From Bacteroidales bacterium UBA3743 (GTDB lineage Bacteria > Bacteroidota > Bacteroidia > Bacteroidales > Paludibacteraceae), in contig DFGT01000037.1 of NCBI GenBank assembly GCA_002371265.1, forward strand, positions 62,001 through 126,000: DNA of 64,000 nucleotides, written 5' to 3'. Below are positions 1 to 7,154 of this stretch, in pieces; the first letter of the stretch is position 1, and every line of letters begins with the position of its first letter. The translations under genes and the position numbers were made by a program. The notes beneath the pieces are model-generated. The model worked only from the letters and a program-made list of their open reading frames with translations, ran no database searches and was not told the origin of the DNA.

Positions 1-668
1 TCGGATTTTTCCATAAGTTCTCTAATAAAGTTGACGTAATGGCTCTCCACTTCAATATATTCTTTGAGTGTGAACTTGTGTCCATCATACTCCTTATCCA
101 CATCACAGATGCTTGTCCACTCGTCTTTTGTGTAATGACCTTGCTCATTGTAAAACTCGGGACGATACTTCACCACAGTGTGCCAAGGCAACTTAAAATA
201 ATCCCAAACCCATTCAGTGTCAGCCCACTCCTCGTCGTAACATATCTCATAATCCCACTCCAAATCAAACAGATTCTGATTATTCAGTTTCTTCAGGATT
301 CTCTTGGTAGACTTGGCATCTCTAACCTGATAATGGAGTTTGCAAATTCCGTTCTGTATCTCTTTTACAACAAACAGAGCGTTAGGAGATTCGACAGATT
401 CCTTAATCTTTCCGTCGATCAAACATTGAAGATTATTCACCTTTGCTTCCGACTCCTTAGTTGGCAAACCATTCTCTAAAAGCTCCGTCAAACAGATTGT
501 TATTTGACAACCCCACGCAAACGCCTCTTTTTGTCTGAAATTCAGAAGCGATCTGTTTACAATCATAACACTCGGACATACTTTATTTGTCCCCAGATCA
601 GTGACTGTAGAGTTGATGATTTTGTATCTCTCCTTGGGTATTAATATGTCCAATTTCAGTTGCTTCAT
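1..668 (-). CDS. Hypothetical protein, possibly DUF695-like (C-terminus outside window)
   Basis: An open frame reads leftward from an ATG at 668-666 to base 1 without a stop, so at least 222 codons are present and the C-terminus is cut off by the window edge. The protein starts MKQLKLDILIPKERY. The middle (ALFVVKEIQNGICKLHYQV) and the Trp-rich acidic stretch after it (EEWADTEWVWDYF) resemble the layout of DUF695 proteins, in which a predicted beta-rich segment is followed by a D/E-W-x-x-Y motif. That similarity is from memory of the family pattern only. No signal peptide or membrane segment is seen. Function unknown. It is separated from the upstream lipoprotein gene by a short G/T-rich repeat. 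Confidence 0.65.
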   Translation of the reverse strand, partial: MKQLKLDILIPKERYKIINSTVTDLGTNKVCPSVMIVNRSLLNFRQKEAFAWGCQITICLTELLENGLPTKESEAKVNNLQCLIDGKIKESVESPNALFVVKEIQNGICKLHYQVRDAKSTKRILKKLNNQNLFDLEWDYEICYDEEWADTEWVWDYFKLPWHTVVKYRPEFYNEQGHYTKDEWTSICDVDKEYDGHKFTLKEYIEVESHYVNFIRELMEKS

Positions 669-754
669 AAATCCCAACGTCTTCTCCAACCTCTTATCTT
701 TACCCTTCAACCACTATTCTCTAACCTGTTAACCTCCAACCTCTCAACCTCCAA
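669..754. repeat. Low-complexity AACCTC/AACCTG repeat between genes
   Basis: Between 689 and 752 the plus strand repeats variants of CAACCTCT and TAACCTCC (on the minus strand GGTTGGAGGTT, GGTTAACAGGTTAGAG). The stretch separates two minus-strand genes. Such strings are simple-sequence spacers. No promoter or terminator was recognised in it. Confidence 0.5.
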
Positions 755-1129
755 CTATTCCTCTTTTCCCTTGTTGATTTCATCCATGAACCCGTCCAAC
801 ATTCCTGCAGAACCCTTAAGGAAATTGCCAAGTTCATCAGCGAAATCGTTTGCCGCCTTCTTAGCCAATTTGCCAAGACATTTGCCTTTAAGACGGTTGA
901 TCTCCTGAAGTTCCTCCTCAGTATACTGGCTCTTATTCTTCTGAACCTCTTCCTCTATTTCCTCAAGTTCAGAACCCAATGCCACCCACTCCTCTTCAGA
1001 GTATTTAGCGTCGCTCTTGTCGAGCTGCTCGCTCAGCTGAGTCAAACGGTCGATCGGAGTCTGTTTTGTGGAGCAAGACGCTACAGATAAAGCAAGCAAC
1101 GTCGCAACTATGATATGTCTTATTTTCAT
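755..1129 (-). CDS. Small lipoprotein with acidic helical body
   Basis: A 124-residue protein with a lipoprotein signal peptide: MKIRHIIVATLLALSVASC, with the lipobox cysteine at position 19. The mature part is highly charged and probably alpha-helical (EELEEIEEEVQKNKSQY region) with a short Gly/Phe-rich tail. It is predicted to be anchored in the periplasm or outer membrane. Similar small lipoproteins of unknown function are common in Bacteroidales. A good -7 box lies just upstream, so it probably heads its own transcript. No function can be assigned. Confidence 0.8.
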   Translation of the reverse strand: MKIRHIIVATLLALSVASCSTKQTPIDRLTQLSEQLDKSDAKYSEEEWVALGSELEEIEEEVQKNKSQYTEEELQEINRLKGKCLGKLAKKAANDFADELGNFLKGSAGMLDGFMDEINKGKEE

Positions 1130-1154
1130 GTCGTTGATTTAAATAATATTTTTA

Positions 1155-1162
1155 CAAATGTA
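1155..1162 (-). promoter_or_regulatory. Bacteroidetes -7 box for the small lipoprotein
   Basis: On the minus strand the sequence TACATTTG matches the TAnnTTTG consensus and lies 26 bp before the ATG at 1129. No convincing -33 TTTG was found. Confidence 0.5.
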
Positions 1163-1189
1163 GGAAAAATTTGGATTCATAACCATATG

Positions 1190-2542
1190 TCACCACTCTC
1201 CTATCGGTTCTTCATTAGATGCGAAAAACATTACAAAGTATATAGGGATATAAGTAATATCAGATTCCGTAAAAATCTGCCTTTCATTACTTAAAACATA
1301 TGCTTTATGTATGTCGTAGTTTTTCACTTCAAGAAAATGATCAAGAGCGCTGTGTATTTTGTAGTCTTTACCAGACTTTACTTCAAGTGGCATAGTAGAT
1401 AAGTTTTTAACATCATCCACAAGAAAATCCACCTCTCCATATTTTTTATTATCATAATAAAAACAGTCATTTCCATGAGCCTTCAATTCATCTGCGACAA
1501 ACGTCTCATATACAGCACCAAGATTCACACTACACTCGTCATCCATAACCGCTTTTATATTGTTACGATAAAGCATTGCTGTAAGCATCCCGACATCATT
1601 CATATATAGTTTAAGAAGATTCTTCCCCTCGTTTTGACACAATGGATAAGATGGTTGACTTATTGCCTTGCATTCTGCCGTTATACCTGAAGCTATCAGA
1701 TATTCAAACTCGTCTTCATAATCGGCTATACGTTTCCCTCTTTTCTCTTCAATATCCTTGACCACAACCCTTTTCTTTTTATTCTCCATGAGCGACGGAA
1801 TCATATTATATATTCGCTGTACCTTTAACTTTCGCCCCGATTCTTGCTCGTATTTTGCGGCATCATTCAAATAAAGATCATGGATATCGCTATGAATCTG
1901 GCGGATTTTTATTATATTCTGCTCTGCGACAAAACAATTGACCGCGTCTGGCAATCCACCGACAAGCAAATATTTCCTAAGTAAATCCATTATCCTGTTG
2001 TGCAATCCCTCATTCAAACTCTTACCGTCGTTAAATGACTCTCGCATACTTTCTATGACCAGTTCACCTACTCCATTTGCCCACAAGAATTCCTCAAAGT
2101 CGAGAGGGTACATCCTTACCCGTTCATAATATCCTCCAGGGATAGACTGTGTCTTCCTTAAGGTTATTCCCAATTGTGAACCACTAGCAATATATGTAAA
2201 TTTATCATCTTGCATTAAAAATTTTACGAGCGTAAGAAGATGATCATACGCTTGTATCTCATCTATGAAAACAAGAGTAGACACTTTATCTCCCATCCTA
2301 TCTCCTGCAATAGAACTTAATGCTAGATAGAAATCCTTTATTGTCTTTGCTTCTGCAAACAATCTTTCTCCCTGCTTATCCTCCTCCATATTTATCTCAA
2401 TATAATTAGGAAACAAAGATTGCCCAACTGATCGTATAATATACGACTTACCAATCTGCCTTGCCCCATCTATTAATAGCATCTTATTCGATGGTTCTTT
2501 CAGATACGATTCTATATTATTGTAAATCTTTCTTTTAAGCAT
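1190..2542 (-). CDS. ATPase 1: AAA+ ATPase with DUF4143 and nuclease-like C-terminus
   Basis: A 450-residue protein of the large AAA_14/DUF4143 family (COG1373-like). Walker A GARQIGKS is at residues 26-33, Walker B LVFIDEIQ at 90-97, and a sensor-like IASGSQLG follows. The C-terminal domain has an E-V-D...EVKSGK pattern (GEVDFLVDD, then PLEVKSGK) like PD-(D/E)XK folds. I chose the ATG at 2542, which gives MLKRKIYNNIESYL, because the family normally starts close to the Walker A strand. The frame stays open for another 88 codons to an ATG at 2806, but that extension is made of tandem 33-bp repeats translated as 11-residue repeats. The biological role of these ATPases is unknown; roles in mobile elements or stress have been suggested by others only by context. 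Three further family members lie in this window. Confidence 0.9.
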   Translation of the reverse strand: MLKRKIYNNIESYLKEPSNKMLLIDGARQIGKSYIIRSVGQSLFPNYIEINMEEDKQGERLFAEAKTIKDFYLALSSIAGDRMGDKVSTLVFIDEIQAYDHLLTLVKFLMQDDKFTYIASGSQLGITLRKTQSIPGGYYERVRMYPLDFEEFLWANGVGELVIESMRESFNDGKSLNEGLHNRIMDLLRKYLLVGGLPDAVNCFVAEQNIIKIRQIHSDIHDLYLNDAAKYEQESGRKLKVQRIYNMIPSLMENKKKRVVVKDIEEKRGKRIADYEDEFEYLIASGITAECKAISQPSYPLCQNEGKNLLKLYMNDVGMLTAMLYRNNIKAVMDDECSVNLGAVYETFVADELKAHGNDCFYYDNKKYGEVDFLVDDVKNLSTMPLEVKSGKDYKIHSALDHFLEVKNYDIHKAYVLSNERQIFTESDITYIPIYFVMFFASNEEPIGEW

Positions 2543-2546
2543 ACAA

Positions 2547-2657
2547 AATACACTTTTCCGTAAAAAATAGCACTTCAAAAATACACTTTTCCGTAAAAAA
2601 TAGCACTCAAAAAATACACTTTTCCGTAAAATCAACCCCTTAAAAAATACACTTTTC
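2547..2657. repeat. Array A: 33-bp period direct repeats before ATPase 1
   Basis: The unit AATACACTTTTCCGTAAAA starts at 2547, 2580 and 2613, and a shortened copy AATACACTTTTC starts at 2646, so the period is exactly 33 bp. Two copies are followed by AAATAGCAC. Read on the minus strand the unit includes TATTTTTG in the second copy, a perfect -7 box; the first and third copies have one T fewer and one T more. The array ends five bases from the ATPase 1 start codon, so it must overlap the promoter or leader. Confidence 0.9.
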
Positions 2658-2696
2658 TTTTTAAAGTGCCTGATTCGGATACTTATCACATAAAAT

Positions 2697-2782
2697 TTGC
2701 ATAGTGCATCATGCAGTTTTACGGCAAAATTGCATACTCTATCGTGCAATTTTTGAAGATTTTTGCATACTCTATCGTGCAA
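2697..2782. repeat. Array B: second 33-bp period repeat set before ATPase 1
   Basis: The 20-bp unit TTGCATACTCTATCGTGCAA occurs exactly at 2730-2749 and 2763-2782, with a diverged copy at 2697-2716 (TTGCATAGTGCATCATGCAG). The spacing is again exactly 33 bp. The unit is an imperfect palindrome with TTGCA/TGCAA arms. The sequence is unrelated to array A. An identical unit recurs alone at 6176-6195. Confidence 0.9.
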
Positions 2783-3100
2783 AATTGTAAAAATGTTCGG
2801 TTTCATTTATTGAAAATTCATTTGAAGGATCCGATATGAGGATTGCAAAAATCAATTAGGCATATGAATTGGTATCTAGAATGGAGACTGACATCTTTAT
2901 AAATTACAAGTAATAAAATGTCGTTTTTTTAATTTTCTCTATATATTTGCAATAATTTACAACCGTTTTTCTTGAAGACCATAAAGATTCATTTATAAAA
3001 TCTCTATGGAATTAGAGATCAGACGCATTAATATAATTTGTAAAAAACAGAAAGTAATTTTTTGAAGTAAATACATATTTTTAACATAAGCATTAGCTAT
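2783..3100. other. AT-rich intergenic stretch, possible promoter for the RM island
   Basis: No gene seen. The DNA is very AT-rich. TATATTTG at 2942-2949 fits the -7 consensus on the plus strand and could start a transcript with a leader of about 410 nt before the methylase at 3369. No clear -33 element is visible. Confidence 0.4.
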
Positions 3101-3367
3101 TATTCGCGTTCAAACCAAAAAGCCTGAGAAACTGATTTGATTTGAAAATCGGATAGCAATGTTCACGGAGACGCTTTGAAAGTGGCTTCGCTTCCATACT
3201 TATACAAGTAGTTGATGCTCGCACCGTCTGGTGTGGGCTTCTATAAGTATGGGCGGGGTTTCATCTCAGGCTTCCCTGTGAACGCGAGTAGAAAGGTCCA
3301 CACCTTTCTTTTCGCCCGACACTACCCGATGGGAATTGATAGTCAAGTGCTGAAAACGACTATCAAT
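3101..3367 (+). ncRNA. Long foldable leader or structured RNA upstream of the adenine methylase
   Basis: This stretch is much less AT-rich than its surroundings and is full of nested complementary arms. A 12-bp closing stem pairs 3101-3112 with 3279-3290 (CGCGTTCA with TGAACGCG). Inside it AGCCTGAG at 3121-3128 pairs with CTCAGGCT at 3265-3272, and CCATACTTATA at 3194-3204 pairs with TATAAGTATGG at 3242-3252. Then follow a hairpin at 3291-3308 (GAAAGGT/ACCTTTC) and a 10-bp hairpin, 3335-3344 with 3358-3367, that ends one base before the methylase ATG. GTTCAC at 3161 could alternatively pair with GTGAAC at 3278, giving a second fold. A regulatory leader, a free ncRNA or a mobile-element end are all possible; no known RNA family was recognised. 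Confidence 0.55.
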
Positions 3368-3368
3368 C

Positions 3369-4565
3369 ATGGCAGGAAATAGCAATCTTGGAGCGGCTAA
3401 AAATGCCAAGAACGACGAGTTCTACACGCAATATGCCGACATTCAAAAAGAGGTGAACGCATACCTCGAATATAACCCCGACGTTTTCAGAGGAAAAACT
3501 ATCCTTCTTCCATGTGATGATCCAGAATGGAGCAACTTCACTAAATTTTTTGCACAAAACTTTGAGGAATTCGGGCTAAAGAAACTGATTTCCACGAGTT
3601 TCGCCCCAGAAAGCAAAACTATAAAAAGTTGGCAACCTACTCTCTTCGAGACGGAAAACCCCAACTACGACAAAGATAAATCCAAAACTAACGGCAAGAT
3701 TTTCATTCTGGAAAGAGACGTGAACAACAACGGCACCATAGACTATGACGATCTCGAATGGAATTATCTTGAAGGCGACGGTGATTTTCGGAGCGATGAG
3801 GTGAAAAAATTGCGTGATGAAGCGGACATAATCATCACAAATCCACCATTCTCTCTGTTCAGAGAATTTGTAGCGTGGATTATGGAAGCAAACAAAAAAT
3901 TTTGCATCATCGGAAATATGAACGCCATTACATATAAAGAAGTTTTTCCTTTAATAATGAAAAACAAACTTTGGTTTGGTCAATCTATAAATAGTGGAGA
4001 TAGAGAATTTATGGTACCAAATGATTATCCATTACAAGCATCAGGATGGAGAATAGACGATTCCGGCAATCATTATATTCGAGTTAAAGGAGTCAGATGG
4101 TTCACCAATATAGATCATGGACGTCGTCATCAGCCTTTGAAACTGATGACTATGGAAGACAATATCAAATTCAGCAAGCATAAAGAAATAAAGGGCAAAG
4201 AATATCAACACTACGACAATTACGATGCTATAGAAGTTCCGTTTACTGATGCTATTCCATGTGATTATGAAGAAGCAATGGGCGTTCCGATTTCTTTTAT
4301 GGACAAATATTGTCCAGAGCAATTTGAGATATTAGGCTTAACTCAAATTGGATGTCACGATTCATGTCCAGATATAAAAAGATATAATGATTATAGTGAG
4401 ATGTTAACTTCAACTAATGAGGCAACCGGTTCTTCAGGTGGAAAAACAAATGAAAATGCTGTATTGCCAGGAGTTGGAAATAAAAAAACATATTACTTAG
4501 GACCCAATGGAGAAAAAGTTCATTCAGAATATAAAAGACTTTTAATCCGTAAAATCAAACTATAG
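3369..4565 (+). CDS. EcoRI-family adenine-specific DNA methyltransferase
   Basis: A 398-residue protein that starts MAGNSNLGAAKNAKNDEFYT and resembles M.EcoRI-type N6-adenine methylases. The N-terminal DEFYTQYADI segment and the ILLPCDDPEWSNF segment (cofactor-binding region) are typical, and IIITNPPFSLFREF near residue 155 carries the catalytic NPPF motif. M.EcoRI itself has about 325 residues, so this member is somewhat longer. It is the first gene of a tight three-gene set with a small protein and a DUF262-HNH nuclease, which suggests that it marks host DNA against that nuclease. The start codon abuts the 3' arm of a hairpin, so its translation may be controlled by RNA folding. Confidence 0.85.
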   Translation: MAGNSNLGAAKNAKNDEFYTQYADIQKEVNAYLEYNPDVFRGKTILLPCDDPEWSNFTKFFAQNFEEFGLKKLISTSFAPESKTIKSWQPTLFETENPNYDKDKSKTNGKIFILERDVNNNGTIDYDDLEWNYLEGDGDFRSDEVKKLRDEADIIITNPPFSLFREFVAWIMEANKKFCIIGNMNAITYKEVFPLIMKNKLWFGQSINSGDREFMVPNDYPLQASGWRIDDSGNHYIRVKGVRWFTNIDHGRRHQPLKLMTMEDNIKFSKHKEIKGKEYQHYDNYDAIEVPFTDAIPCDYEEAMGVPISFMDKYCPEQFEILGLTQIGCHDSCPDIKRYNDYSEMLTSTNEATGSSGGKTNENAVLPGVGNKKTYYLGPNGEKVHSEYKRLLIRKIKL

Positions 4566-4597
4566 ATTATCAATTATTAACTCTTAATTTTTGTACT

Positions 4598-4906
4598 ATG
4601 AAATTAGATTTGACAACTAAAGAAGGTCTTGATAACGCTAACAAAGCATTGATGATTATCAACCCTATATTAGGCATTGGTGTACTTGGGTTTAGAAAAT
4701 TGTTTGCTTCTGTTCCCTCTGCAGAGGAACAAAAAGAAACCGCAATTAAACTTATCGAAGAAGGAAAGAAAAAAGGAGTCGAAAGTATGGACATTGAAAT
4801 TTCAGGAGAAGCAGGTGCTCATTTTTCTGTTCCAATAGAAGACGTAGACATATCTATGGGTGCTGGCAGCAAAGGCAATATTCGTGTTCATGTCAAATAC
4901 AAATAA
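4598..4906 (+). CDS. Small protein between methylase and HNH nuclease
   Basis: A 102-residue protein, MKLDLTTKEGLDNANKALMI, that I do not recognise. It has a hydrophobic segment at about residues 18-33 (MIINPILGIGVLGFRKL), a Lys/Glu-rich helix (AIKLIEEGKKKG) and a C-terminal half predicted to be beta-rich (DIEISGEAGAHFSVPIEDV). The stop is three bases from the start of the DUF262-HNH gene, so the two are almost certainly co-transcribed and perhaps coupled in translation. It may be a structural partner or control subunit of the nuclease; this is inference from position only. Confidence 0.75.
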   Translation: MKLDLTTKEGLDNANKALMIINPILGIGVLGFRKLFASVPSAEEQKETAIKLIEEGKKKGVESMDIEISGEAGAHFSVPIEDVDISMGAGSKGNIRVHVKYK

Positions 4907-4909
4907 TCC

Positions 4910-6073
4910 ATGAAAACAACCCTACGTACCGACATCACCATCGCAGATATCTGCAAAGGCTTCCAATATAATGAATTGGAAGGGAAAGGTCTTTTTGGAT
5001 TAGACGGAAAACTCACCATCCAACCAGAGTATCAGCGAAACTACATCTATGCGGATGGCAAAAAAGATGTGGCTGTGATAGATTCAATCATAAAGGGCTA
5101 TCCGTTGGGAATCATCTATTTCAACAAAATAGGTGAAGATAAATATGAAGTGCTCGACGGTCAACAACGTATCACTTCCTTTGGTCGATATGTGACAAAA
5201 AAATTCGCAATAAAGGATAGTAACGGAATGGAACAATACTTCAGCGGACTTCCAAAAAATCTGCAAGACAAGATAATGCAGACTCCATTGCTCATCTATA
5301 TTTGCGAAGGTGAAGAAAGTGAAATCAAAGAGTGGTTCAAGACTATCAACATAGCTGGAGTACCACTAAAAGAGCAAGAACTTCTTAATGCCATCTATTC
5401 TGGTCCATTCGTTACACTCGCAAAAGCAGAGTTTTCAAACTCACAAAATGCCAACATTCAAAAATGGAGTGCATACGTCTCTGGTTCTGTCATTCGTCAG
5501 GACTTTCTACGCACAGCTCTCGACTGGGTGAGCAAAGGAGCTGTTGACAACTACATGAGCCAACATCGTCAGGACACAAACATCAATGAACTGAAAACAT
5601 ACTTTATAAGCGTCATTGAATGGATATCCACAACCTTCAAATCAGTTGAAAAAGAAATGTGCGGATTGGAATGGGGACGGCTCTATGAGACCTACCACAC
5701 AAAGGCATATAGCATAGATGACGTGGACAAGAAGGTGAAAGAACTATATGGCGACCCATACGTAAAGAACAGAAAAGGCATATATGAATACATCCTTGGC
5801 GGGTGTGTGGAACACAAACTGATTGAAGTAAGAGTATTCGATGATGCAACCAAAAAAACCGTTTATGCTAAACAAACCCAAACGGCAGAAGCTGCAGGTC
5901 AATCCAACTGTCCTCTATGTGCTTTGGGTGACAATACCAACAAAACAAAGATTTGGAAACTATCGGAAATGGATGCAGACCATGTGACAGCATGGAGCAA
6001 AGGAGGTGCAACAGATATAAATAATTGTCAGATGCTTTGTGTTACACATAACAGAGCTAAAGGAAATAAGTAA
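4910..6073 (+). CDS. DUF262 plus HNH protein (GmrSD-like predicted nuclease)
   Basis: A 387-residue protein with an N-terminal DUF262 domain. The motif YEVLDGQQRITSF near residue 80 is the DGQQR signature of the ParB/Srx-like NTPase fold of GmrS. The C-terminus is an HNH nuclease with a zinc-finger-like CPLCALG, then DADHVTAWSKGGATDINNC and MLCVTHNRAKGN. DUF262-HNH proteins are known components of type IV-like restriction of modified DNA and of other phage-defence sets. Here it follows an EcoRI-family methylase and a small protein with nearly no spacing, so the set can be read as a nonstandard restriction-modification unit. Which DNA it cuts cannot be read from sequence. Confidence 0.85.
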   Translation: MKTTLRTDITIADICKGFQYNELEGKGLFGLDGKLTIQPEYQRNYIYADGKKDVAVIDSIIKGYPLGIIYFNKIGEDKYEVLDGQQRITSFGRYVTKKFAIKDSNGMEQYFSGLPKNLQDKIMQTPLLIYICEGEESEIKEWFKTINIAGVPLKEQELLNAIYSGPFVTLAKAEFSNSQNANIQKWSAYVSGSVIRQDFLRTALDWVSKGAVDNYMSQHRQDTNINELKTYFISVIEWISTTFKSVEKEMCGLEWGRLYETYHTKAYSIDDVDKKVKELYGDPYVKNRKGIYEYILGGCVEHKLIEVRVFDDATKKTVYAKQTQTAEAAGQSNCPLCALGDNTNKTKIWKLSEMDADHVTAWSKGGATDINNCQMLCVTHNRAKGNK

Positions 6074-6175
6074 AAACTATCAATTTCTATTATTGTCTCT
6101 GCACAATTTTCTCTCTTTCTCTCAAAAAAGTCGTTGACTTTTCTCTGGGACCTTCTGGCCTCTGTGGTTTAAAAA

Positions 6176-6235
6176 TTGCATACTCTATCGTGCAAAATTG
6201 TAAATTTGCTGAAAAATTCGGCTTCATTTATTAAA
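6176..6235 (+). repeat. Solitary copy of array B unit with its flank
   Basis: The 20-bp unit at 6176-6195 is identical to the array B unit and is followed by AATTGTAAA and then TTCGGCTTCATTTATT, which also resembles the flank at 2783-2810. Both copies have the same orientation, so they form direct repeats that bracket the RM island at 2783-6175. No ATPase gene accompanies this copy. Confidence 0.75.
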
Positions 6236-6311
6236 ATCCGGAGAGACTCAGGTGACGTGACAAATAGTGCAAACCCATAATCCACTATGAGTTCATCTGG
6301 CAAATTTTCAC

Positions 6312-6319
6312 TATCTTTG
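6312..6319 (+). promoter_or_regulatory. -7 box TATCTTTG for the DUF481 gene
   Basis: TATCTTTG is a perfect TAnnTTTG box and lies 18 bp before the chosen ATG at 6338. It also argues against the upstream in-frame ATG at 6287. Confidence 0.65.
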
Positions 6320-6337
6320 CGCAAAGAATCAGAATTT

Positions 6338-7117
6338 ATGTTACGTAAACCTCATCTAATCATTGTATTATTGACAATGATAATGTTCTGCACATTCACG
6401 TCGAATGCAGAAGAGACAGAAAAAAAGGAAGAAGCGAAAGAGAAAAAATTGTCTGGATTTCTCTCTGCTGGAGGATCATTGAGTTCAGGAAACATCGATA
6501 AATCAGATATCAAGGCGACGGGAGGGATCGCTACAGACGACAGCACTATTTCATTCGCATTGGCAGGAAAATACACCTTTTCCCAAAGCGACCATAAAAT
6601 AAAAAACAACGGCATTGAAGCTGCACTTAAAGTAGACTTTATACAGTACAGGAAATGGTCGCCACTGCTTGCATGTGAGTACGTCCACAACACTTACAAA
6701 GGCTACAACTTCAGATTGTATTCAGTGGCGGGAGTCAAATACCGTATTTATAACAAACCCAAAGTCTGCGACTACTCCATCAGTCTGGCTGGGCTTTACG
6801 ATGTCGTCGACTACACAGACGATAAGAAAACCTTGGATGACCAGGCATTCCGTCTCTCCCTGAGGCCCAAAATGAAGCAAAAGATTGGTGAGTCGGTCCA
6901 TCTGATAGAGAAAATTTTCTATCAGCCGAAAGTGGGCGAGTTCAATGATTATTTGATAAGGAATGAGGCAGAAATAGAATGCAAGATAGTGTCAGCCTTG
7001 TATTTAAGCGTCATCTACGAGTTTGACTATCGCAGTGTTTTGCCTCCAATAAGAGAAGACGTGACGTATAAGCACAGCGACCACTCACTTGAATTTTCGC
7101 TGAAATTCAAGCTATAG
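6338..7117 (+). CDS. DUF481-like outer-membrane beta-barrel protein
   Basis: A 259-residue protein with a signal peptide (MLRKPHLIIVLLTMIMFC, then TFTSNAEE). The body has alternating amphipathic strands with GGSLSSGNIDKSD near the start, YRIYN and YDVVDY in the middle, and it ends in HSLEFSLKFKL with a terminal hydrophobic residue. This matches DUF481 (YdiY-like, salt-induced outer membrane protein), predicted to insert in the outer membrane. An in-frame ATG lies 17 codons upstream but overlaps the -7 box, so I use 6338. The gene seems monocistronic. Its function in Bacteroidetes is not known. Confidence 0.75.
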   Translation: MLRKPHLIIVLLTMIMFCTFTSNAEETEKKEEAKEKKLSGFLSAGGSLSSGNIDKSDIKATGGIATDDSTISFALAGKYTFSQSDHKIKNNGIEAALKVDFIQYRKWSPLLACEYVHNTYKGYNFRLYSVAGVKYRIYNKPKVCDYSISLAGLYDVVDYTDDKKTLDDQAFRLSLRPKMKQKIGESVHLIEKIFYQPKVGEFNDYLIRNEAEIECKIVSALYLSVIYEFDYRSVLPPIREDVTYKHSDHSLEFSLKFKL

Positions 7118-7154
7118 GAAAAAGGGTTCTTAATGCACTCTTATGTTTATGTTA

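Noticed and set aside
39..479. 146-codon plus-strand frame at the left end
   Set aside because: It lies opposite a longer minus-strand frame (668 to 1) that has normal composition and a plausible start. The plus-strand product looks random.
2547..2782. CRISPR array
   Set aside because: The period is short (33 bp), the intervening sequence is not unique spacer DNA, there are only three to four copies, and no cas genes are near.
3101..3367. Retron or integron attC site
   Set aside because: No reverse transcriptase or integrase is nearby, and no attC core motifs are seen. Only the general shape is similar.
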